The position numbers were made by a program, and so were the translations under genes. Source: Oopsacas minuta (lineage: Eukaryota > Porifera > Hexactinellida > Lyssacinosida > Leucopsacidae). Taken from it: a stretch of 64,000 bases of DNA. Below, one piece after another: positions 24,583-36,080 of this stretch (its first letter is position 1; every line of letters begins with the position of its first letter). The notes below the pieces were generated by a model. The model worked only from the letters and a program-made list of their open reading frames with translations. It had not been told where the DNA came from and searched no databases. The DNA is taken from the NCBI GenBank assembly GCA_024704765.1, contig JAKMXF010000310.1:1-64000 (forward strand), read 5' to 3'.

Positions 24583-25879
24583 TAACTATTAATAGTAACA
24601 TACTTTCTTGGGGTTTCCTGTTGGGAGGACGGTCTGTAGACTGGTGTATAGCCTCTTTCTGAGGAGGAATATCTCTCTGAGCCCCGTTGGCAGCTGAAAG
24701 GGTGGGGAACTCCGAGTTTGTAACAGATGTCCGTAAGCGGGCTATAGAAATAAGATCGTAGCAATACCGTAGATCTACTCAAATTATTGAACATTACAAT
24801 GAGACACAATTGTAACTAGAATACTTGCCAACCTATGTGAAGGAAAAAGCGGGACGGAAAACACTAATTTAGAGTGACATCGCGGGTCTTAGTATATTAC
24901 CAATAGACATAGATTGGACTACAAAAAGCAGGACAAATATAGTTTTAGGGAAGTTTTGGCGGAACCTTAGCCACAAAGCAAGCACGAAAAGGCGGTACGT
25001 CCTGCCAAAATCGGGACAGTTGGAAAGCGTGATATACAGTGTAATATCCACGAACTATATAATTTCAAATAGAATGCATTGAATAATACGGATATGAATT
25101 CTACAAACATACAAGTGGGTAGCGGGAATTTGTCCTAAAATATCTCTAGAATTAGTCCGAATTCTATGATATCGGAAATTGTCCTAAACTCAAATACTGG
25201 AATTTACAGAAACACAACTAATCAATTTGTCCAAAAAAATATATACTACATTTTTCCTTGAAAATATACCCGCCAAAACCATGGGGCAGCTAAGAAGTCT
25301 GGACAACAGTTGGGGAAAGATATATATTAATCCAAGGAAAATTCTTCACAACCCACCTAATAGTGAATATCAATGCACAAATCCAAAAATTTTAGCTGAT
25401 TTATCCACTAACACATTATTAAAGTTACTACGAATCCATTTTTAGGACATTTTCCCAGCCTGAATTGCTTTAAAACAAATTCAGTATTTCGGTTTAGGAC
25501 AAATTCCGATATCCAATACAAGTGACAGAAGTGATATTCACTTACGATGTTGATAAGGAACAGAGCTGCTAACTTGAGACCAATCAGGTCGTCCTGCCTT
25601 ATCAGGGTTGTCTGGTGTAGCGGCATTGCCCCAATGCTTACTAGGGGTCAAGGGAGATTCAGAAATGCTCTCCTTCTTTGGAGCGGTGGAAAGGGTGGCT
25701 GGGGGAGGCATACGCCGAGCCTTAACTTTGTTCCCGAGCTGTCCTTGTGAGTTGAGATTATTTTTGTCTAGAAATAAAGTAAATTAATGCTCAGCAATAG
25801 AGAGTGAATTACTTTAGTAAAACTTACTTCTTGGATCAGATCCGAAATCATTTCCGGGTTTTTTAGAATTCTTAGACAT
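14871..25879 (-). CDS. PRRC2: PRRC2/BAT2-family protein (proline-rich coiled-coil 2), 1732 aa
   Basis: Ten exons by hand: 25828-25879, 25546-25767, 24604-24741, 24145-24265, 23922-24086, 23047-23164, 22697-22831, 21034-21340, 19263-20755 and 14871-17318. They total 5199 nt, in phase throughout. The N-terminal half carries the BAT2_N signatures KARRMPPPATL (exon 2) and SEFPTLSAANGAQRD (exon 3), then SGWAGKQDTVDYTEKI (exon 5), as in vertebrate PRRC2A/B/C. Exon 9 is an Arg/Asp-rich low-complexity block with repeated DRDR and RGQFRD words. The last exon is rich in Pro, Gln, Asn and Ser. PRRC2 proteins are cytoplasmic RNA-associated factors linked to translation initiation and stress granules. The protein is mostly disordered. 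Introns hold a hAT element (18836-19118), another at 22349-22617 and a GATA microsatellite. Expansion into three paralogues is a vertebrate feature, so one gene is expected here. Confidence 0.9.
18828..19126. mobile_element. non-autonomous hAT element, copy 2, with perfect 8-bp duplication
   Basis: AATTACAT occurs at 18828-18835 and again at 19119-19126. The element between has the left end CAGTGATTTTCAACCGGTG (from 18841, preceded by five extra bases CAGAT) and a right end that reverse-complements to CAGTGTTTCTCAAC. Internal blocks match the copy at 10543-10814. It lies in the last intron of the PRRC2 gene. Confidence 0.8.
22341..22625. mobile_element. non-autonomous hAT-like element with internal 32-bp tandem repeat
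   Basis: The 8-bp duplication GTAACCAC (22341-22348 and 22618-22625) flanks a 269-bp element. Its ends are CAGTGTTCTCGCTAGG on the left and, reverse-complemented, TAGTGTTCTCGTCAGG on the right. Inside, about 22405-22490, a 32-bp unit containing TATCGTGGATAAATAGACAT is repeated nearly three times. It is unrelated in its interior to the 10543/18836 family. It lies in a PRRC2 intron. Confidence 0.85.
22405..22490. repeat. tandem repeat, about 32 bp x 2.7
   Basis: The unit starts CCCCTCTATCGTGGATAAAT and continues AGACATAGTGTA. Two near-identical copies follow each other, with a diverged partial copy before them. It is part of the 22349-22617 transposon. Confidence 0.8.
24526..24582. repeat. (GATA)n microsatellite, about 14 units
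   Basis: An uninterrupted GATA/ATAG tetranucleotide tract of 57 bp lies in the intron just downstream of PRRC2 exon 3. TACAGTAGATTCCGCTCAAA, about 45 bp before it, resembles a pogo-type end. Confidence 0.95.
24826..25515. repeat. two sets of inverted repeats in a PRRC2 intron
   Basis: First set: TTGCCAACCTATGTG followed by AGCGGGACGG near 24826-24860 faces CCTGCCAAAATCGGGACAG near 24997-25016. Second set: ATCGGAAATTGTCCTAAAC near 25171-25189 faces GTTTAGGACAAATTCCGAT near 25492-25510. Both look like ends of non-autonomous DNA transposons. No target duplication could be fixed. Confidence 0.45.
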
Positions 25880-27925
25880 ATTTCAACAGTACATGATGTG
25901 TGGAGAGATTGTCAGAAATTTCAAGACAGTGCTTGTTAATTGTTCTAATAATTTCCTAAAAGATTCTAGAGATGAGATTATAAATATTATATTCGGCTAA
26001 GTAGAGGATTAGGTAGAGGTACAAAGATACTACATATGTAACTAAATAGCAGCAAATTAAGCGTGAAACTAGTATTGTCATGTAAACTATTCGATGGATC
26101 AGTTAGCCTATTATCACAAACATCGAGAATAACCGCACTATGAATTTGCCACCTAATCCAACAGGATTTGGCGCTTAGTGCATTGTATAATATACACATA
26201 ATAGTATGTATCACTTTACTGAATTGATTACTCCAAAAAATGAATCATATTACAATTGTAATCGGATAAATTAGTTATGGTTCACGTAATACTGCATTCC
26301 ATAGTCAAGGCTATATATTAGAGGTTGCAACGGACCTAATTTTCGCCCCGAGCCGGATCCCGAAGTATACACATTAAACATTAGTTTAGAATATTTTCTA
26401 AGATTGAATGAAAAATGTTCAACCAAAATCGAACAGTCAGAAAGTGTCATCAAAAACAAATTTCTATGATGATTTTAGTTAATTTTATGGAATTAAACCA
26501 AATTATTCCAAATTTAATAGCTTGTTTGTTCCGAACCCTAAAGTATAGGTCGGGCGGGCTTGCGGGCTCTACTATATATCTAGTACGCTCTACCATGGTT
26601 ACTGAGAGTTGTTCTAGCAATTTGTTATAAAAAATTCGGTTAATCAGGAACTCCACTAAATTGAGGCCAGTGGCGTATACATCTTTGGACTTTGGCGGAG
26701 TGCTGACGTGCTGGCACCACCAGACAGAGTATTAAGCGCTCCTGGCATGAAAAAGGAGTGGAGCTCCCACTTCCGCTCCTTACACAGAAAAGGAGCGCAC
26801 TCCAGGTCCCGCTCCTGAAAAATAGAGCATGGGCCACCTTCCGCTCCTGATTGATAAGGTCACCGGGACTACGCTCGCCAATACTATACTGTATACCAGT
26901 TATTTAGATATTAAACTGCCCTCCTTATCACTGCCTGAAATCTATATATATATATACATAATCTATTTATTTGTCTTGTAGACGGATAATTAGTAACCTT
27001 GTTATCACTCTAGTATAAATAACAAACCAAATTGGAGAAATAGATATAGCTAAACCTAATCAAGCTGTTGTCTGAATACTCACTTGATCATTTCAATACG
27101 TACATGGAACCACGGGACCAATAATTTTTTGATCCGCCACTGCTTTGAGTCTAAAGATTTTGTTTTTACATAATAATGAAATGAAGGGTTTGCAAGAAAG
27201 ACCATTGCGAAAAAATGTACTGAATAATAACTGGAAAGCTTTTCAAACCGGAATGAGGTAGAAAAGAGAAATATCTCTGAAAATGGCACATTTTTCACTT
27301 TTACGGCCATTAGCATTGACTTAGTAATAAGAACATCTCATAATGCATAATGTCATCTCCTTTTTATATCACTTAATTAATTATAATCTCTCTCATTTTT
27401 AGTAGGTGTAATAATATAGAAGTGAAATCTGTTACACAACTGTTATCCCTCTAGTAAATAAATCAATAATAATACAAATATACGCATAATTCAAAATATG
27501 TATTATTACAAAAGATAAGAACAGCAACGGCTCAATAGAACTAATAATCGCATTATGAACTACATGCATTTGGGGAATAGCAAGTACATATTGATATAAA
27601 CTGTCAAATCTCGATATTGCATGCAATGGGCAGACTGAATGAGATTTGTATGAACATGGAAGAGATATACGAAGTCTGATACTATATGATAGATGGAAAT
27701 CTTGTTCTGAAGACATACACACATATTACACAAAACACAGAATCAGGAACAACAAAAACGTTGCAGTAATTAAGAGCGCATATATACGGTATCAACCGAC
27801 AAATATTGATACTGAAGGAAGCATTGCCTCCAAGTTCATATAATTCATCAGCTGATGAATTTATAAGTAAATTAAGTATGTGAGTAAAATGTCAACAGGG
27901 TGTGAAGGGGAGTGAGGAGTAACTG
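25880..27925. other. 2-kb intergenic region between Roquin and PRRC2
   Basis: No gene. Positions 26375-26580 repeat parts of 3985-4135. Positions 26690-26880 are rich in the words CCGCTCCT and AGGAGCG. A possible non-autonomous element spans 26668-27142. The rest is AT-rich. Confidence 0.45.
26668..27142. mobile_element. possible non-autonomous hAT-like element
   Basis: The left end CAGTGGCGTATACATC and the reverse-complemented right end CAGTGGCGGATCAAAAAATT share the first eight bases, as in a known hAT end type. The flanking 8-mers do not match, so two unrelated ends cannot be excluded. Confidence 0.35.
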
Positions 27926-30900
27926 TTAAATGTGTAGGTTTGTAATTATTTGACTCAAGATGGGGTCAAGTTGGTCTTGATCTGAGTTGTAAGCAGAATA
28001 GCCCTGCATTGGTATTTCACCTCTTTGGAGCTCTTCAGCAAGTTCTTTGTCAAACTGCTCTTGGAGAATCTAAGAGAGGAATTGTATAATAATATTACAT
28101 GGTGATGTATAGGTTGTAACCATGATTATGGTTAAACCCTGTAATATAGTCAGTCAGCTCCTGAAATATAGATGCTCATGTTCAAGTGACCAGGAAATTT
28201 ACTTAGAAATTGTGTAATTTAATTATACTGTGTTGTTGGATCATTTTTACCCATTTTGAAATTTCAATATAAGCGGGCATTTCTTTATCTGTGTCTGAGT
28301 TCGATATAACAGGAGTTGACTGTATACTCGTGTATAGCTACGTATATAGTTTCAGGTTAATACAATGTAATGAGTACTCACTTTATCCGATGATGCGTGG
28401 GGGGACATATAATACTCGTTCTCTTTCTTCTTTATGTAAGCCTCTCTTACATTCAGCTCCACCTCCTTATCAGCTAACTCTCTGCTTCTAGCTTGAATCC
28501 ACTCCTGACGATATGGCTTGTAGTTAGGGGTAGAATTAGAAACTGTATCGGTGGCAATATGATCATTGGATGAATCCTGAATGCTGGAATAACCAGACGA
28601 GTATATAGAACTGTGAGAGTCTACACTAATGTCAGATAGAAGAGTAGAGAGATTGTAATTGTTTAAAAGATGCTGATTCTCTCCTATTATCTTTCTAGGA
28701 GCAGACAGGTTCAGGTTCTGAGTAGTGGGAGGTAGATTAGACAGGGTAGAGAGAAATGGAAAACTGTCAAGATCTGAAGAAGTAGTCTATTGAGAAATAG
28801 AATACTAGAATATAATATTTAGTTAGTTACTAGAGTAGATGGCAGAAATTTTAGCCATGTAGTACTTTCATCGCGAATGAAAGATATCAGTCTACGATCC
28901 ATGAAGCCGTTAGTTAGTACACCTCAGGATTCTTCTCCCAAACAAGATCACAAGGTGACAGAATCTCATGAAAAATGCGACGACATGGCCTACTTAATAC
29001 ACCGCAGTGGTATGTCACCGAGTAGGCCGAGTTAATTTTTTAAATTTTAAGACAAACTAACGCTCTTACGCTTACCATTTGCCAATTAAACTCTCCAGGG
29101 GTTTCCGTATATGAGGAATTCATTGAGACTACTTAGCAAGTTCTCACGGCAATCCTTCACGTGGTTAGGCTCTTTTAAAATTATGACATAAATATTTATA
29201 AAATTGCTCATCAATTTCAAATCCTCGAAATTGTACATTTTGAGAATTTGTTGCAAAATGATTTCAATTCATGTGTACTGTATAAATATGTGTACTGTAT
29301 AAATATGTGTACTGTATAAATATTCAGTATACAGGCTTTGAATCAATTAATTAACAATAAATTATAAAAATCAAATTTTAACAAATTCATTATTTTCATT
29401 ACAAATTAATACATCTACATTTTTCCTTCATCAAGCTATTTTAAACTTCTTGTTTATTTTGGTCATGCATTATTAAATAAACATTAAACTTTATGAAATG
29501 GAATGTTAACGTCATCGTCAAGGAATTCCTCATTTACGCAAACCCTAGAAATTTAATAGGCAAGTGATAAGAGCGTTAGTTTTCGGCTTTCTATTTTATT
29601 GGCCTACTTGGTGACATACACAGCCGTGGATTAAGTATGCCAAGGGGACGGTCATTGTTGGCATGGCAAATATAGGTGGAATGGCCCATGAGCTCCATCC
29701 ATCGTCCATATAACTAATGTTGTTCCTGGAAAAATGGGGCTACCAGGGCCGCATCAGCCATTTCAAAATGGATAAAAATTTTGGAAAAGGCTGATCTGCT
29801 ATTGACTCTAATCTCAGGAATGAAATCGAAATTTACCCAATATTTGGGGATTATATTATTCATATATAAAATGTGCAATTTTGTAAGTGACACGAATAAA
29901 AGTTTCCAAATCAAATTCTACGTCAATAATCTCAGCAAAGTTTACATTAAAGGGGTGACAACATGCGACCCCGTGTGCCGACGTTTTATTGCGCCTGAAC
30001 AAAATGCCTCATGGATCAGAGATTGGCCGAGTGTGGCTCTAGCCATTGCCTATCTCTGATCTACAATACAGACTATCATGTAAACATAATAAGCTACCGA
30101 ATTAATGCTGGATTGAGATACGTGTAAATCAGGCATTCTCTGAAAGCAATCAGTCCTGGGACTCTGAGAAAGTTTGTAGTCTGGAAGAGAGCGGTGTTGT
30201 TGCTGTATGTATGGATCTGTAAGGTTGTGAGATTCCTTAGCTGGCAGAGAGAAAGGAGGATTTAATAAGTCTAATTTACTGTTCTGAGGTCTGTTGGAGA
30301 AGCGGGGATTCCATGAGGTGTTGGTTGTATTCTGAGTAGGAATGAATTTAAATTGGTTATATTAGACTAAGAGGTGTGCTACTGTCGGAAGAGTTAAACA
30401 ACAGATTATGTTCAAATGATAAGACAAGTACCTGATATCCAGAGGGCTGTGGTAGTCTACAAGACTCAGGTCTGGGCTGAGGAGACATCTGGAAGAGATG
30501 AGAATCTTCTTCCGAATTAGAGTTCCTATACTCTAGATACGGACTGAGTGGCTCCCTCTTGTGATTAGGTCCATGACCCAGCATGCCAATGTTAGGTACG
30601 GTATTATTGTAGTTATTATGATAGGACACAGTTGTAGGATAGTTAGGGAATGTTCCTATCACGCCTCTATGTTGATATCTAGGAGATTTACTCCTGATAG
30701 ATGAATTGATAGAAGGCATGGAAGAGGAGTATGTGAAGGGAGTGGCTACATCTGGTAGTGGAGAGTTAAATCTAGAAATATGTAGATAGAAGATTAATAG
30801 TGAAAATTATGCAAATAATATTTAGGACGAAAACGAACAAAAATTGAATTTTTGTTTGACTTATCTTTGAGAGTTTTTATATTTATATTTTTGCCCAAAT

Positions 30901-33900
30901 TGCAAACACAGCTTATATTTAGTTAAATGGAATAACCCGGAGCACGATATTTTACCTGTGGGAGGGGGTATCGCCCCCCATGGCGACGTCTCTACTTGTT
31001 TTATCTATTTATAGATGTAAATATTCTTCATAAAAAGGCCCTGAATTTTAATATAGGTAAGGAATTTCCGATTTAAGCCACTTTGGGCCTTCAAGCCTTA
31101 TACAAACGGGGTGGTTGATAACTTGATATAAATATGGAACCGGTGTATTATCTATTTCAATGGGTCAAGTTAGAAAAAGGAAATACAGTCAAGTGCGCGA
31201 CTAATCCGGATTCGCTGGAACATCAGAAATATATCCGCATTCGCTGCACTCCCGATTACACGCACTCGAACTTACTAACATACACAACATAGTATATCAA
31301 AGGGAACATGATAAATAGTCAGATTTCGCAGACTTGACTGTATGTATATTATACAGCGTTATACGGAACTAACCCTGAATACCACTAAAGCATTGAATTT
31401 AGGTCTGAATTTTCTTTCACAGCTTTTGGCTCTATTTATAGTTTAAACGAAACTGCACTTCCTTGTTTGGAAATTAAATACCATGTATTCTAAGTTAAAC
31501 ATCGACCATGACAGACCACGGGAGTACTAGGTACTTTAAGTCTAAATATGTGAAAATTGGACCCACCACCTCGCTATGGGCCAAGTATTTAGGGTGACCA
31601 CCCTCCCCTGTACGTATTCGAATATTCGTTCGTTAGTCGTCGCTATTTCGAATATTAATAATAATTGTATACTACTGGGGTGTAACTAGAGATCCCAGAG
31701 CGAGGAGGCAAGGATGGATATTTGCCTCAATATAATGGCGATTACAATAATAGGGAGATGAAGCAACGCCAGAAAAAGCCTCCTCTGCCTCAATGCTAGT
31801 TATGCCCTAGTACTAATAAAACCTATAGGACAGCGTTTCCCAACCGGGGTCCACGGATGTATAGTAGTCTATGCACTATGAGAGTGGTCCACAGAATATC
31901 GATAAGCGTTCAGGGCGAAAAAGGATAAGAAACACAGCTAGGGAGATAATACAGTACCGAAGAAGTTTAACAGAAAGATGATTTATCTTTTTTAGAATGT
32001 ATCTCATGGAAAAGGACCAGATTAAGCTAACATACTGTATAGTCTACCTGTCTGAAGTGTCTAACGTAAGAGAGGATGGTTGTTTACGCAGGGGATCAGA
32101 AGGAGAAGAACCAATAGGAGTAACCTCCCACTGAGAGTTTGTGTTGTGAGAGTGTTTAGGTAGAGGTGTACTTTGAGGCTAAAAATATTAATATATAAGT
32201 AAATAACACGGTTCTAAAATAGAGCCGTGAAGGGTAAGTATAGAGCACAGGGTAGTTACTACTCAGTAGACTCTCGTTAACAAAAAGCAGGGATATAAAA
32301 ACTCAGAGGTATTACCACTCTAATTAAATTTTTTGAACGAATAGTATTGCAAAGTTATAACTAAAGGTTACTTAATGTAAAGTTAGTTAAGCAAATTGAA
32401 TCATTCTTTATCAATAAGGCTATAAAGTAGGAATTTCGTTTGTTCTAACGAGAGTATCGAATAAAATACAAACTATAAAATAAGAAATAAGTATAAAGTA
32501 TATAATAGTACATACAGGCGTTCTGGTCTGTGGAGGAGAATTAGAGCTATACTCTAAAAAGCTAGACAAGTGGTTCTTTCCTTTGCCAGACACCTACGTA
32601 CGTATGTAAGTATATAAGAAATGATAGGTTAGGTCATTATAAAGTAAATACCGTGTACTAATATACGCAAGTAAATTACCTTCAGGAAATGCACGAATCT
32701 CTCCATTATGTGACAGACAGATTTCAGATATGTTAATAAATTCTCCCAGGTTATTCTACTCTTCTCACCTATAACATAAACTACAATACATACATTGACT
32801 TATTACTTATATTACAGAATACCGTAGAACTCAGATAAGACGTACCCACTCGGGAAACAAAAACAAGTACGTACTAACCGAAGTACGTCTTATCCGAATA
32901 TTCTTCGTATACAATTAGTGCAAGCATAGAAACGGAAAAGCTTAAAGTACGTACTAAACGAAAGTACGTCTAAAACAGAGTTCTACTGTAATGGATCTGT
33001 AACATACCAGCGTTTGTACTAATAGAAGCAATGAGCTCCAGAGAGGGTTTGAGAGAAGAGAGATCCATAGGGTCTCCTGATTTCTTGAGGGTACTAATCA
33101 ATTCATGGATACTATTGTAGAAAGATTGTGCTGTTTGTAACTGTAGAGAAGATGTTATAATAATCAAAAAAGTAAATACTTTATGTTAGAGTATAATTGA
33201 ACGGATTTAGTAATTACAATTTCATAACAACCTTATCAATAATTGATTGCATGTGAGATTTATGATGAAGATCTCCGTAGATAAGACTAGACCATTGTTC
33301 AGGGGATATCCTCAGCCCAGCTTCATATGCTATCTGTACTATTTGAGCGTCATGCTCCCTCCTGAGAGCATCGTACTGTCGATACTAGAGAAAATACAAT
33401 AATAACATGATAAGAGTTGCTACCTTCTGGGATCATATTTATCAAATACAATAAATATATATAGACATAGTGATAATGTCTGAGCACATAATTTTCTTAC
33501 AAATCATCACTATATCTATAATAATTATACGCCATACATACAATAAATATGATAAACCAAAATTGAGTAAATAGTTTCTTGCCTACAGTGAATAGAGTAT
33601 TTATTTGCTTATTGTGATTAAAAAAATTGTTTTTCTCAGATATACCGGACAAATGTTTCTTTCCAGGGTTATTGATATTATCACTTAAATCGACCAGGGA
33701 CACTCCTGGAGCGATCCATTGTATACTGTATATCTGCTGGAGTCTGATCAGTGATAGAAAAATAATTGTATTCAGTGATTATACTATGTTACTCAAGTGT
33801 ATAACTTACATCTTCCTTTAGCTGGAGAAGAGAAGAGGCATCTTTTCGCTTTGTAACCTAAATAAACATATTAGAGATATTACTAACACGTACTACTGAT

Positions 33901-36080
33901 TATAATATTTTGTGGATGTTCTATTCACGTGATGTGATCATATAATTGGACCCTGTGAACAATTAGCTACGGCTAACAAGGTTTATCCATTAAAGTAGTA
34001 TCTATCTATCATATTAGTTGCATAGCACCCAACCAAATGTTAGTTATTATTTAAATTCTACTTCATAAATAGATGAACTGACATTGAAACAAGACGCACG
34101 ATACAGGAGCTGAACAACATGTCCGACATTAGTCTTAGAAGCAGAAGGAAATTTGTCCAGTCTTGATACAACAAATAGTACTATGGATTTGCGAGGAAGA
34201 TGTTCTCCGTCTCTCAACAGGAAGTGAATCAGCTGTAGAGTGTTCTCTTGCATCTGAGGTCCTAGGAACTGACAGCCTCTCTGTCTTACTGCAGCCCAGA
34301 GGTGACTGGTTAGCATCTAGATGGAATAATAAAATAATTATATAATTTACACTGGGAGTGAGACATTTCTCTATAGATAGACATTTGTGTGCAGAGGATA
34401 TTTTGTACAGGAAAGATGACATTTTGAGGCACTAACTGTACAAAAATGTTCTTTTTACACCTTGCAGAGAAATATCGTACTAAGCTGCAGAGAACGATCT
34501 CACTCCCAATGCAACCAATATAATACCTGTGGATTCTGGTGTATAACAATAAGCTCATTGATACACCTCTCCCCGATAGAACGAGCAGCACGAATCAATT
34601 TGGTACGTCCCTCCTCGTCAGAGAGGGAACAGTTAGAAAGAGAGGAGAGTTTACGTTGCAGAGGTCTGCTCAGCAGGTGTTGCTGTCCTGAGGTTAATGG
34701 TGTGGATGTGTGTAGAGGTGATGTGTGAGATGCTGTAACAGGAGTTCCTGTACCCTGTACTCCAATCACCAGATAGTCTGCTAGCTCATCTAAGTACTCC
34801 TTAGCACGATCCATAGCTATGTCTGGATCTACCTCAGAGGGTGCAAGGTGGTAGGAGCTGGTGGTAGGAGATGATTGAGAGCTATTCTCTGGGAGAGGGG
34901 ATTCATCTAGACCTTTGAGGTCCATGACTAGCTGTAAAATAGCATAGTTTACTGGAACCTAATAAGATAGGTATAAGTTAGGATGAAACGGATATGAAAA
35001 TTATATTCGGAGCAAACACAATACAGTGTTAGAGGAAATATGTTCTATAGCTATTACTTATATCGTATCAGACACAGTTGGGTGAACAGTCTAAAAGTAG
35101 GATAGTTTACAAATGTGACTGTGTATTATGACTATAAAAGGAAACCTGTAAAACTAATAATGTTAGAAAATAATCGTATACATATTTGGATTGTAACGTA
35201 AATAACTCAAGGCTGTTGCTAAAGCAACCACAAATTACGTCAATACCCGAGAGTAGATTACTTGCGAACGCCTAGTGGATGGTGCTCTATACGCTTAGAA
35301 TAAAGCGCAACAATAGCTCGCCAGTCAAACGTAATCAAATCGAATAAGTACAATGGCACAATAATATAACATAAAATCTAGGACAGGATTGGATCAGGTA
35401 AATTATTGTTGAATTATCTGAAACTACGTAGTTTGCAAATATTAGGTTACTGATCTGGACAGATAACCAATAACAGCAGATCAGATATTGCATCTCAGTA
35501 CTACTGTACTATAGTTGAAATCGGGGTTTTTTTGTCTTCATTCCTCGTGTAAAGAAATGGAAACAAACCTCGATTTCAAGTGTACTTCGAGTAGTGACTA
35601 ATCTTACTTGAATAATCTCATGGAGGGTATAAATTAATTAATCCGTCAATAAAATCCCGATTACTGTTTAATCGGGATTTACACTTGATCGGTTAAACGT
35701 AAAGTCGGATCACCGGGACGAAAAACCTTACTCGCGAGGTGTCCCGGTTAAGCGGCTTCTACTTTACATCGCATTCAAGGTAATAAGGTATATAGTATAT
35801 CACTCACCTTCTGAATATCCACTTCATCCAGATGGGTGGGGCTGGAGTCGAGTGGGCATGCAATCAAGTTAGAAGTACAAGCCTTACATATAGTGTGTCC
35901 ACATGTAAGGGTAAGAGGGAGCTTGTCGAGACAGTTGAAAGCTTGCTTGCAGTTTGAACAGGATAGACAGTTACGTAGAGCAGATATACCGGAACTATGA
36001 GGGGGATTAGGGTATATAGAGGGTACTCTAATTGTAGCTGATTGAGGTTGTATATGAGATATATTTGAAGTCTGTGTCAT
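27926..36080 (-). CDS. RC3H1: Roquin-family RING/ROQ protein lacking a visible CCCH finger, 888 aa
   Basis: Thirteen exons: 35808-36080, 34527-34931, 34083-34316, 33810-33857, 33232-33384, 33008-33140, 32680-32768, 32516-32593, 32048-32178, 30432-30771, 30098-30331, 28382-28786 and 27926-28069 (2667 nt, in phase). The RING (about residues 38-75) has [17 protein letters not shown] and CPLD, with the family's Asp in the last ligand position. HEPN/ROQ follow: [48 protein letters not shown], then VTKRKDASS and [16 protein letters not shown]. The Lys, Lys, Tyr and Arg that contact stem-loop RNA in human Roquin-1 (220, 239, 250, 260) all have counterparts. Known members destabilise mRNAs carrying decay stem-loops and recruit deadenylase. 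After [16 protein letters not shown] the CCCH finger is absent. The rest is Ser/Pro/Asn-rich with a short charged helix near the end. Human has two paralogues; which one this matches cannot be said. Confidence 0.9.
28985..29642. mobile_element. foldback element with about 130-bp inverted arms
   Basis: The left arm (about 28985-29130) starts ATGGCCTACTTAATACACCG and contains AACTAACGCTCTTA and GAGGAATTC. The right arm (about 29510-29642) reverse-complements to the same order of blocks. It lies in the Roquin intron between 28787 and 30097. No transposase is inside. The middle contains a 17-bp tandem repeat at 29271-29321. Confidence 0.7.
29271..29321. repeat. 17-bp tandem repeat, 3 perfect copies
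   Basis: The unit ATGTGTACTGTATAAAT occurs three times back to back inside the foldback element. Confidence 0.9.
31184..31342. mobile_element. pogo/Tigger-type non-autonomous element
   Basis: TA flanks both sides of 31186-31340 (155 bp). The left end CAGTCAAGTGCGCGACTAAT and the reverse-complemented right end CAGTCAAGTCTGCGAAATCT form inverted repeats. It lies in a Roquin intron. Confidence 0.65.
31831..31937. mobile_element. short hAT-type element (107 bp)
   Basis: The left end is CAGCGTTTCCCAACCGG. The right end, reverse-complemented, is CTGTGTTTCTTATCC. The flanking 8-mers CTATAGGA and CTAGGGAG match only partly. It lies in the same Roquin intron as the pogo-type element. Confidence 0.45.
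32265..32460. mobile_element. pogo-type element remnant in a Roquin intron
   Basis: CAGTAGACTCTCGTTAACAA on the left faces TTCTAACGAGAGTATCG on the right (inverted). The right terminus is eroded. Confidence 0.45.
32813..32990. mobile_element. pogo/Tigger-type element beside a Roquin splice site
   Basis: TA-flanked, 32815-32988. The right end reverse-complements to CAGTAGAACTCTGTTTTAGA, and the left end carries GTAGAACTCAGATAAGACGT after a short insertion. The word GTACGT recurs inside. Its right edge is only about 18 bp from the donor site of the exon 33008-33140. Confidence 0.65.

Noticed and set aside
24604-24693. Shorter PRRC2 exon 3 using the inner acceptor CCCTTTCAG
   Set aside because: The outer acceptor CTATAG at 24742-24747 adds 48 bases in phase and restores the diagnostic EFPTLSAANG motif.
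33497-33703. Possible extra Roquin exon (minus, 68-residue open frame)
   Set aside because: The flanking exons join in phase to give [16 protein letters not shown], which matches the continuous Roquin sequence, and the frame itself is AT-driven with a hydrophobic tail.
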